A stretch of 64,000 nt of DNA. It comes from Azophilus sp965200465 (GTDB taxonomy: Bacteria; Pseudomonadota; Gammaproteobacteria; Pseudomonadales; Azotimanducaceae). A program made the position numbers and the translations under genes. Position 1 is the stretch's first letter. The number at the start of each line of letters is the position of its first letter. The stretch covers positions 2,170,001-2,234,000 of the forward strand of contig OZ241358.1 in the NCBI GenBank assembly GCA_965200465.1, given 5' to 3'. Positions 8,051 through 15,763 of this stretch are shown piece by piece. Under the pieces are notes generated by a model. It made no database searches. It saw only the letters and a list, made by a program, of their open reading frames with translations, and had not been told where the DNA came from.

Positions 8051-11000
8051 TCAGGCGACCTCGACGATCCGCTCCGCGCTGTGGAACTGCGCCAAGCGCC
8101 GTGCCTTTCTTTCCTCCATGCGCCGAACGGCGGCTTCCTTGACGTGGCCGAAGCCGCGCACTTCCTCGGGCCATTCGGCCAGCGCCACTGCGGCGTCGTA
8201 GTTGGCCGCGGACAGCGCCGGCAGCAGTTCCGCCAGCATTTGTTCGTAGTCCGCGATCAGGCGGCGCTCCATGCGCCTTTCCCTAGCGTAGCCGAACGGG
8301 TCGAAGGCGGTGCCGCGCAGCCCCTTAAACCACGCCAGAACGCGGAACGCCTTCTGCATCCAAGGGCCGAACTGCCGCTTGACGAGATGGCCGGTTTGCC
8401 TGTCGCGCTTGGCGATGAGCGGCGGCGCCAAGTTGAACCTCAGCTTGTAATCCCCGGCGAAAGTTTCCTTGATCTGCTTGGCGAATTCCGGGCTGGAATG
8501 CAGGCGGGCAACCTCGTATTCGTCCTTGTAGGCCAGCAGCTTGCAGTAGTTCTTGGCGACGGCCAAGGCGAGCGCCGACCGGCCGAACCCCAACTCCGCC
8601 TCCCGCTGCCGCACCCGTTCAACCAGCGCCTTGTAGCGGTCGGCATAGGCGGCGTTCTGGTACTCAGCCAAAAGGCCGCGGCGGTGTCGCACCACGTCCT
8701 GCAAGTTGTTGGGGTCAATGGATGCTGTTGCAGGCGTCGGGGCATCAACCTCGGCATCGAGCAGCCCGGCGGCCAACTGCCGTCCCAACAGGAAGGCGCG
8801 CTGGTTCATGGCCACGGCCACGCCGTTGACTTCGATGGCGGCGTTGATCGACTGCGCCGACAGAGGGATCAGTCCCCTTTGATGGGCGAAGCCCAGCATC
8901 AGCAAGTTGCCGCCGATGGAGTCTCCTAGGTGTTTGACCGCAGCTTGGCTGGCGGCGACCGCCTCCACCCGGCCTTCGCCGGCACACTCGGCGATGGTCC
9001 GCATCAGGCCCTCGGCTGGAAAATCCAGATCGGCGTTGCGGGTGAAGTCTCCGGGCATCGTCTCCCTGGTGTTGACCAGCACTCGGGTGGCGCCGCGCCG
9101 AACGGTGCGCAGCGCCTCCGCGCCGGCGGTGACCACGGAGTCGCAGCCGATCACTAAGTCCGCGCCGCCGGCGGCGATGCGGATGGTGCCGATGTGCTCT
9201 GGGCGCGGGGCCAGACGCAAGTGCGAGATGACGGCGCCGCCCTTCTGCGCCAGCCCGGTCATGTCCAGGACGCCGAAGCCCTTGCCTTCGATGTGGGCGG
9301 CCATGGCCACCAAGGCACCCACCGTCACCACTCCAGTGCCGCCCACGCCGGTGATGACCATGCTGCAACCGTTGTCCAAAGAAGGCGTTTCGGGTTCCGG
9401 CGGCACTGCGGCCGACAGGGCGGTTGCCTGCGGCTTGCGCAGTTCGCCGCCCAGCACCGTCATGAAGCTGGGGCAGAAGCCGTTGACGCAGGAGTAGTCC
9501 TTGTTGCAGGCGGATTGGTCGATCTCCCGCTTGCGGCCCAGCGGAGTCTCCTTGGGCAGCAAGGCCGTGCAGTTGGAGACCACCCCGCAGTCCCCGCAGC
9601 CCTCGCACAGTTCGCTGTTGATGAACAGGCGCTTGGCCGGGTCCGGATATTGGTTGCGCTTGCGGCGGCGGCGCTTCTCAGCGGCGCAGGTTTGGTCGTA
9701 GATGATGAGGGTGGCGCCGGGGATGTTTCTGAACCTAGTCTGCACCCAATCGAGTTCGCGGCGGTGGTGCAGGGTGGTTCCGGGCGCCCATTGCACCTCG
9801 GCGGCGTACTTGTTCGGCTCATCCGTCACCAAGGCGATGGCCTTGACCCCCTCGCTGTGCGCCTGCCAGCTGATGCCCCAAGGGGTGAGCGGCCCGTCGT
9901 GCGCCTGCCCGCCGGTCATGGCCACCGCGTCGTTGTACAGCACCTTGAAGGTGATGTTGACGCCGGCGGCCACCGCGGCGCGAATGGCCAAGGCGCCGGA
10001 GTGGAAGTAGGTGCCGTCGCCCATCTGCTGGAAGACGTGCTCGGTTGCGGCGAAGGGCGCCTCGCCCAGCCAGCTGGCGCCTTCGCCGCCCATTTGGGTG
10101 AAGCCGTCCACATTGCGGGCCATGAACTGGGCTAGGAAATGGCAGCCAATGCCGGCCATGCCGCGGCTGCCCTCCGGCAAATGGGTGGAGCTGCTGTGCG
10201 GGCAGCCGGCGCAGAAATAGGGCATGCGCGCCAAGGGCGCTTGGGGTTCGGGCTTGGCCTCCAGCGCCTTCAGGCTTGCCAGCCGCTCCTTCAGCGCAGG
10301 ATCATCCACCGTCGCCAGGATGGTTTCGGCGAGGGCGACGGCCACTAGGTTGCTGTTCAGATCCAGGATGCTGCGCAGCAAGGGTTTGCCGTCTTGGTCG
10401 AACTTGCCGATGATGGCCGGCGCGTTCCGCTTGCCGTAGAAAAGCTGCTTCAGCTGGCCTTCCAGCAGCCCCCGCTTCTCCTCCACCACCAGCAATGTTT
10501 CGAGGCCGCCGCAAGCCTCCAGCGCCTTGGCCGGCTCCAAGGGCCAGACCATGCCGACCTTGTAAACCCGCAGCCCCAAGGCTTGCGCCCGCTCTTCGTC
10601 AATGTGCAGGTCCGCCAAGGCTTGGCGCACGTCCAGATGGGACTTGCCGGTGGTGACGACGCCGATGCGCGGCGCCGGAGAATCCAGCACCACGCGGTCC
10701 AGCCCGTTGCTGCGGCAATAGGCTTGGGCGGCCTTCAGCTTGTGGTTGTGCAGCCGCGCCTCCTGCTCCCGCGCCGTATCGCCGGTGCGGATGTTGAGGC
10801 CGCCCTTCGGCAGGCCCTCGCTGTCCGGGACTTGAATGTTGAAGTTGGCGGCGGAAATGTTTGCGCAGACCGTGGAGCTCGCCGTGTCGTGGACGCACTT
10901 CAGGCCCACCCAGCAGCCGCTGTGGCGGGACATCGCCCAGCCGTGGATGCCGAAGTGGATGATCTCCTGAACGCCGGCCGGATTGAGGATCGGCATCATG

Positions 11001-11506
11001 GCATCGACCAAGGCGAACTCGCTTTGGTGGCAGGTGGTGGAGGACTCACAGGTGTGGTCGTCCCCCAGCAGAGCCAGCACCCCGCCCTTAGCGGCGCTGC
11101 CGGCCAGATTGGCGTGGCGGAAGGCGTCGCCGCTGCGGTCCACCCCCGGCCCCTTGCCGTACCAGATGCCGAACACGCCGTCGCATTCGCTGTTGTCCCG
11201 CAGCCCGACCTGCTGCGCTCCCCAAACGGCGGTGGCCGCCAAGTCCTCGTTGACGCCGGGCTGAAAGACGACGTCGTTCTCCGCCAGGATGCTCCCGGCC
11301 CGCTGCAACTCCCGGTCAAAGCCGCCAAGCGGGGAGCCTCGGTAGCCGGAGATGTAGCAGGCGGTGCGCAGCCCTTGGGCGCTGTCCAGTTGCCGCTGCA
11401 GCAGCGGCAGGCGCACCAAGGCTTGGGTGCCGGTGATGTAAACCCAGCCCTCCTTGACGTACTTGTCTGCAAGGGAGGCGGGCGGCGCTGCGGCTTCGGG
11501 CGGCAT
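8051..11506 (-). CDS. Indolepyruvate:ferredoxin oxidoreductase, fused alpha/beta type
   Basis: An 1151-residue fused 2-oxoacid:ferredoxin oxidoreductase that oxidatively decarboxylates aryl (indole/phenyl) pyruvates or related 2-keto acids to acyl-CoA with reduced ferredoxin. In order: a pyrimidine-binding TPP domain (GYRGSPLGGFD, FQPGVNEDLAAT), a PYFCAGCPHSSSTH motif, a PP-type TPP site (QMGDGTYFHSGALAIRAAV), a cysteine-rich ferredoxin-like insert (SELCEGCGDCG and further cysteines), then a gamma domain starting ITGVGGTGVVTVG and a C-terminal extension. I chose the ATG at 11506 because the frame upstream would overlap the 3' end of the glycosidase gene and a GAGG lies suitably placed. It follows the glycosidase by 19 bp, so it may be the last gene of that transcript. 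Confidence 0.9.
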   Translation of the reverse strand: MPPEAAAPPASLADKYVKEGWVYITGTQALVRLPLLQRQLDSAQGLRTACYISGYRGSPLGGFDRELQRAGSILAENDVVFQPGVNEDLAATAVWGAQQVGLRDNSECDGVFGIWYGKGPGVDRSGDAFRHANLAGSAAKGGVLALLGDDHTCESSTTCHQSEFALVDAMMPILNPAGVQEIIHFGIHGWAMSRHSGCWVGLKCVHDTASSTVCANISAANFNIQVPDSEGLPKGGLNIRTGDTAREQEARLHNHKLKAAQAYCRSNGLDRVVLDSPAPRIGVVTTGKSHLDVRQALADLHIDEERAQALGLRVYKVGMVWPLEPAKALEACGGLETLLVVEEKRGLLEGQLKQLFYGKRNAPAIIGKFDQDGKPLLRSILDLNSNLVAVALAETILATVDDPALKERLASLKALEAKPEPQAPLARMPYFCAGCPHSSSTHLPEGSRGMAGIGCHFLAQFMARNVDGFTQMGGEGASWLGEAPFAATEHVFQQMGDGTYFHSGALAIRAAVAAGVNITFKVLYNDAVAMTGGQAHDGPLTPWGISWQAHSEGVKAIALVTDEPNKYAAEVQWAPGTTLHHRRELDWVQTRFRNIPGATLIIYDQTCAAEKRRRRKRNQYPDPAKRLFINSELCEGCGDCGVVSNCTALLPKETPLGRKREIDQSACNKDYSCVNGFCPSFMTVLGGELRKPQATALSAAVPPEPETPSLDNGCSMVITGVGGTGVVTVGALVAMAAHIEGKGFGVLDMTGLAQKGGAVISHLRLAPRPEHIGTIRIAAGGADLVIGCDSVVTAGAEALRTVRRGATRVLVNTRETMPGDFTRNADLDFPAEGLMRTIAECAGEGRVEAVAASQAAVKHLGDSIGGNLLMLGFAHQRGLIPLSAQSINAAIEVNGVAVAMNQRAFLLGRQLAAGLLDAEVDAPTPATASIDPNNLQDVVRHRRGLLAEYQNAAYADRYKALVERVRQREAELGFGRSALALAVAKNYCKLLAYKDEYEVARLHSSPEFAKQIKETFAGDYKLRFNLAPPLIAKRDRQTGHLVKRQFGPWMQKAFRVLAWFKGLRGTAFDPFGYARERRMERRLIADYEQMLAELLPALSAANYDAAVALAEWPEEVRGFGHVKEAAVRRMEERKARRLAQFHSAERIVEVA

Positions 11507-11525
11507 GGGCGGCTTCCTCAGCCGT

Positions 11526-14240
11526 TCATTCGACCCTGAAGATTCTAGCATCGCGGGCAATGTCCAGCGTAAGAACATCGTCAGCTACAAGCTGCACTTG
11601 GTTTTGGAAACTGATCAAAATGCGTTGGTTTTTCAATGAGTTATAACGACAGGAGACCGCCGCGCCATTTTTGCGCACAAGTATTGCCGATGCCCGCACC
11701 CCAACACCGAGGGTGAGCGCCAAGGCCCTTAGCTTCAACTTTCCATATTTCAAGTGAATTTGCGCTTTCTGGGCCGAGCCATGGATTTTCTGGGAGATCG
11801 TGCCCCAGCCTTCTGCGCTGGTGAAGGCCGCCCAAAAGTTCTCCGGCGAGAGTTGGGGGGAGAAGGAAAGATAGCCCTTGGGACCGTGGCATTGGAAGCC
11901 GCAGATGTTCAGGAAGCTGCCGTAGGAGGCCATGGCGCGGCTGTAGTGGTCGGAGCACTCCACTTCGTTGTAGGGGTTTCGCTTTGCAGGGTGGTAGCGG
12001 TCATGGATGGTGCGGGTGATCGCCAAGCCTTCCTGCACCAAGCCCTCGGCGATCATGTGGGAGGCCACCTGGTGTTCGAAGCCGCTCATGCACTCGTTCA
12101 AGTAGCCCTCGGAGGTCACGTCCAAGCCGAGGACTTTCTGTTCGTGCCGGGCTCGGTCGCAGTCGTTCTTCGGCCAACTGCACATGATCAGGCCGCCCTC
12201 GCCCGGCATCGCAAACCAGCGGCCTCCCTTGATTGCCTTGAAGCCCGCTCGATAGGGGCCGACATCCGGCGCGTAGTTGTACTTCCAAAGGGCTCGCAGG
12301 GCCGAGAGGGTCTCCCGCTTGGGGATCACCCGCGGCAGGCCCAACTGCATGGCGTAACCCTGGCCGAACACCTGATCGATGTAGCAGCCTTGGGTAAGGT
12401 TCATGGCGTCGGGGCGGGTTGGGTCCGGGCGATGCACAAAATACTCGCCGTTGAACAGCTTCTGCACCATGCTTTTGCGCCCGACCTTCAGCTTGGCGCC
12501 GCATTCCTTGGCGAAGCCGCCGTCACCCATTTCCTTAGCCATCTGCTTGCCAGCCGCCAGCGCCGCCAAGTACAGGGAGCTTATCCAAGGAATTTCCCCA
12601 TGCCAGCTAGTGTCCAGCGTGTGGAACTGCGGCCCTTCCAGCAAACCGTCGCCGTTGGCGTCCAAGGTCATCATGAACTGAATGGACTTTTTCACCTTGG
12701 GCCAGATTCGCGTCAGGAAACCGGCGTCCGCCGTCATGCAATGTTCGCGGTAAACCCGCAGGATGGTGCCGCACTGGCCGTCGGCGGCGAAGAAGGCTTG
12801 GGCGTCGTTCTCGGACTTCATGCCGTGCTGCCGGTGGCTGCCTTCGGCCCGATAGTCCATGGAGCCGTCTTCCTTGAAGGCGACGCCGTAATCGACGTGC
12901 TCCCGCACATGGCGTTCAAGCCTTGGGAACAGGCGGGCCACCGCTTGGGCGTACTGCCAGACATGCTGACAGGTGCCTTGGCAGCAGTCCACGCCCTCCC
13001 AAGCGTAGAAACGTCCGGTGTCGAACCAGTGACAGGTTTGGGTGGCTAGGGTGGAGGCGTTGATGAAGGTGCGGTTCAAAAACCAGCAAGGTAGGGTGGA
13101 GTCATGCCAAGTCTCCACCCATAGACGGGTTTGGGCGGCGAGGGTGGAGAAGTTCTCCGCCAAATATGCAGCGACCTCCTGGCTGGATTGGAAACGCTTG
13201 GCGTAGTGGCGGCGCAACCGCTCCAGATTGGGCAGGTGCTCCATGGTGGAATGGAAGACGTAGCCGCCGTTGTAGGCGGGAAAGTGCCAAGCCACGGCGA
13301 AGCGCAGGGTTTGCTGCTCACCCGCCCCCAGACGAATTCGCCGGCCTAGTGCGCCCACCGATTTGCTGCCAAAGGGCCGGGTTCCCGTCGGCGCACCTTC
13401 GGTTTCGGCCAAGCGTTGGAACACCAACGTCTCCATCGCGTCATCCTGACCGGACAGCTCGTCCAACAACGCGCAAGCCCTGTCGTCCTCGGTGCTGTCC
13501 AGTAAGGCCAAGGTCATGTCCCCGTAGCCCGGCAAGGTGGATGGGTCGGCGCCGGCGATGGCGTCCGCGTGGCAGCCCAGCATCAGTGCGCCCGCTTGCC
13601 GCGTCACCGCGTTGCGCCGCAGCCCCTTGCCCGCCTCGTCGTCATAGCGGCAAATCTTGTTCTCCAGCCAACCGGCCAGATGGGTCGATATCATCTCTTG
13701 GCTGCGGTTCGTGATGACGTATTCCATCACCGTCACGGGCAGGGAGGAGTTCTCCTCATCCAAGGGAATGAAGGGCGAGAAGGCCGTCAAGGAAACTGTG
13801 GCGGGACAGCCTTCGTCGAAGTAGCGGACGCAGCCGATGGGATAGCGGCCCTCAAAACGCACTTCGGAGAATCCAGTGGCGTCCAAGCGCCGCGTTTGCA
13901 CCCTTTCGCCGCATCGCACTTGCAATGCAAAGCCTTGGTCGAGGGGGGCGCGGATCGGCATCGGCGCCGCGTAGTGGTGGCCTCGGGGATCGATGGGTTC
14001 GTCGGTGCCCCCGTAGCCTTTGAACAGGTCCCAGTGCCAAAGGCGGCCATCGCCGCTTAGATACACCTGCCCGGCGCAGATGCCGCCCACCGGCATCCCG
14101 ATGTGCCGCAGTTCGTCGCCGCGGTAAACCTCCGGTTCGCCCCGCTCGGAGAGCGCCCGCCACCATGCTTCAGCCAAGCCCTTGTCTGGGGAAACCAACC
14201 GAGTGAACTCCGAGGTGCCGGAATGCTTGCAGCAACCCAT
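11526..14240 (-). CDS. GH116-family glycoside hydrolase (non-lysosomal glucosylceramidase-like)
   Basis: A 904-residue protein with the two-part layout of GH116: an N-terminal beta-sandwich domain starting at the HIGMPVGGICAGQVYLSGDG motif (about residues 45-65) and an (alpha/alpha)6 catalytic domain from about residue 380. The segment DANGDGLLEGP followed by TLDTSWHGEIPW corresponds to the region holding the family acid/base aspartate, and SGFEHQVASHMIAEG is the usual C-terminal signature. GH116 enzymes hydrolyse beta-glucosides and beta-xylosides. There is no obvious signal peptide, so it probably acts in the cytoplasm on oligosaccharides imported by the symporter encoded 6 bp upstream. Exact substrate unknown. 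Confidence 0.85.
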   Translation of the reverse strand: MGCCKHSGTSEFTRLVSPDKGLAEAWWRALSERGEPEVYRGDELRHIGMPVGGICAGQVYLSGDGRLWHWDLFKGYGGTDEPIDPRGHHYAAPMPIRAPLDQGFALQVRCGERVQTRRLDATGFSEVRFEGRYPIGCVRYFDEGCPATVSLTAFSPFIPLDEENSSLPVTVMEYVITNRSQEMISTHLAGWLENKICRYDDEAGKGLRRNAVTRQAGALMLGCHADAIAGADPSTLPGYGDMTLALLDSTEDDRACALLDELSGQDDAMETLVFQRLAETEGAPTGTRPFGSKSVGALGRRIRLGAGEQQTLRFAVAWHFPAYNGGYVFHSTMEHLPNLERLRRHYAKRFQSSQEVAAYLAENFSTLAAQTRLWVETWHDSTLPCWFLNRTFINASTLATQTCHWFDTGRFYAWEGVDCCQGTCQHVWQYAQAVARLFPRLERHVREHVDYGVAFKEDGSMDYRAEGSHRQHGMKSENDAQAFFAADGQCGTILRVYREHCMTADAGFLTRIWPKVKKSIQFMMTLDANGDGLLEGPQFHTLDTSWHGEIPWISSLYLAALAAGKQMAKEMGDGGFAKECGAKLKVGRKSMVQKLFNGEYFVHRPDPTRPDAMNLTQGCYIDQVFGQGYAMQLGLPRVIPKRETLSALRALWKYNYAPDVGPYRAGFKAIKGGRWFAMPGEGGLIMCSWPKNDCDRARHEQKVLGLDVTSEGYLNECMSGFEHQVASHMIAEGLVQEGLAITRTIHDRYHPAKRNPYNEVECSDHYSRAMASYGSFLNICGFQCHGPKGYLSFSPQLSPENFWAAFTSAEGWGTISQKIHGSAQKAQIHLKYGKLKLRALALTLGVGVRASAILVRKNGAAVSCRYNSLKNQRILISFQNQVQLVADDVLTLDIARDARIFRVE

Positions 14241-14246
14241 TTTCCG

Positions 14247-15647
14247 CTATCCCGCAGGCGATGCCGAAGTGTCGGTGCCCCTTGGCGGGGAAGAAGTCTC
14301 GACCTTGCTTCGGCGCTCCATTGCCGCAAGAATTTCCCGGTGCCGGGCAGCGGTGATGGGCGACTTGAAACTGGCCGCGGCCGCCACTAAGAAGATCAGG
14401 GCCGGCAGATAGCCCATCACAAGCTGCATCCCGAAGATGACGTCTTCGCTGATGACGAGGGCCGATGGTTCAAATCCGTAGTAAGCCGCAATGTAAAGGC
14501 CGATGCCGCCGCCGACGCCCTCGAAGGTTTTGCGTATGAAGGTGAAAAAGGCGTAGTAGGTGGCGCTGTTGTCCTTGCCCGTGATCGACCGATCGTAGTC
14601 GATGATGTCGCCAAGCATGGACGGCCCGATGGAGATCCAAGAGCTTTGCACCAAGTGAATGAAGGCGTTCAAGGCGAAAAACCACCAGAATATGTCTTCG
14701 CCTGGCCGCATCACGGCTAGGCAAAGGAAGGCGCCGGAGGTCAGCAGGGTGCCCGCCGTCATGCCGTAGTGCTTGCCAATGCCCTTGGATATCCTCAACC
14801 AGATGGGCAGGCCGAGGATGGCGAAGGGGAAACTGACGACGAAGATGATCGGCGCCTCCTTGGCCAGGCCAAGGAAACTGGTGATGTACAGGAAGGCCAC
14901 GCCGGTCTGCATGCCGATGCCAAGGCCAATGGCCACAAAGGTCAGCGTGAAAATGCGCAGCGGCTTGTTCCAAACGATGGCGCGGAAGGCATGCAGCACT
15001 CCCGCGCCGCCTCGGTCGGCGAGGTTTTCACCCTGCGGGCAGAATTTCGCCGCGCCGAAAACGGTGATGGGAAACAAGACGGCGACGATCCAAAAGGCGG
15101 CAACCAGCGTATCGGGGGTGTAGCCTTCCTGCTCGAAAATAGGCAGAAACGGCAGGGCCAAGAAGGCGACGTAGCCCAGATAGTAGAAGAAGGCGCGGTA
15201 GGTGAAAATGGTGGAGTGGTCCTGGTAGTCGTGGGACAGTTCCGAACCCCAGGACAGGTGCGGAATTTCGATGATGGTCCATCCTAGGTAACACAGCATA
15301 AACCAGAGGAAGAAGTAATTGGCGGAAACAGCGCCCTGCGGGATGAAGAGGAAATGGACCGCCACTATGGAAAGAATGGAGCCGAGCACCACCAGGGCTT
15401 TGCGTCCGCCGGGCAACCGGCTTCTGGTGCGGTCCGAAAGGAAGCCGATGGCCGGGTCGGTAAAGGCGTCGAACACTCGGCAGAGCAAGATGATGCTTGC
15501 CAGTTCGGCCAGCTTCACCCCGAAGTGCTGGGTGTAGATGCCCTGAATGACGCTCTGGGCAGGCCCAACTAGAAACATTAGGCAAAATGTCGGAGAGGCA
15601 TAGGCCAGAAGAGGGCCGCGCCCCAAGCCATTGGATAGCACAGTCAT
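14247..15647 (-). CDS. GPH-family sugar:cation symporter (MelB-like)
   Basis: A 466-residue polytopic membrane transporter with about twelve hydrophobic segments. The GPH signature FDAFTDPAIGFLSDRTRS is present after the second helix, and a MLGDIIDYDRSITGKD loop resembles the conserved cytoplasmic loop of MelB-type carriers. It lies between the TonB-dependent receptor (upstream) and the GH116 gene (6 bp downstream). This suggests it moves the glycoside released in the periplasm across the inner membrane. Start at the ATG at 15647. Confidence 0.9.
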   Translation of the reverse strand: MTVLSNGLGRGPLLAYASPTFCLMFLVGPAQSVIQGIYTQHFGVKLAELASIILLCRVFDAFTDPAIGFLSDRTRSRLPGGRKALVVLGSILSIVAVHFLFIPQGAVSANYFFLWFMLCYLGWTIIEIPHLSWGSELSHDYQDHSTIFTYRAFFYYLGYVAFLALPFLPIFEQEGYTPDTLVAAFWIVAVLFPITVFGAAKFCPQGENLADRGGAGVLHAFRAIVWNKPLRIFTLTFVAIGLGIGMQTGVAFLYITSFLGLAKEAPIIFVVSFPFAILGLPIWLRISKGIGKHYGMTAGTLLTSGAFLCLAVMRPGEDIFWWFFALNAFIHLVQSSWISIGPSMLGDIIDYDRSITGKDNSATYYAFFTFIRKTFEGVGGGIGLYIAAYYGFEPSALVISEDVIFGMQLVMGYLPALIFLVAAAASFKSPITAARHREILAAMERRSKVETSSPPRGTDTSASPAG

Positions 15648-15712
15648 TGCTCTGCTTCAATGACTCCTTCTTCGGGCGTCATGGGCATTGCGAACAGCGG
15701 CGGCGCTTAGGC

Positions 15713-15744
15713 GGAATGGGAGCGGCCGCAGCCGCTCCCATTCC
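15713..15744 (-). terminator. Perfect 14-bp hairpin between receptor and symporter genes
   Basis: GGAATGGGAGCGGC (15713-15726) is exactly repeated in inverted orientation at 15731-15744 with a 4-base loop. It begins about 20 bp after the stop of the TonB-receptor gene. There is no T-run on either side, so it is a weak candidate for a classical terminator. It may protect the receptor mRNA 3' end or partly uncouple the receptor from the downstream genes. Confidence 0.55.
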
Positions 15745-15763
15745 GGCGGCTGACTTCTTCCGA

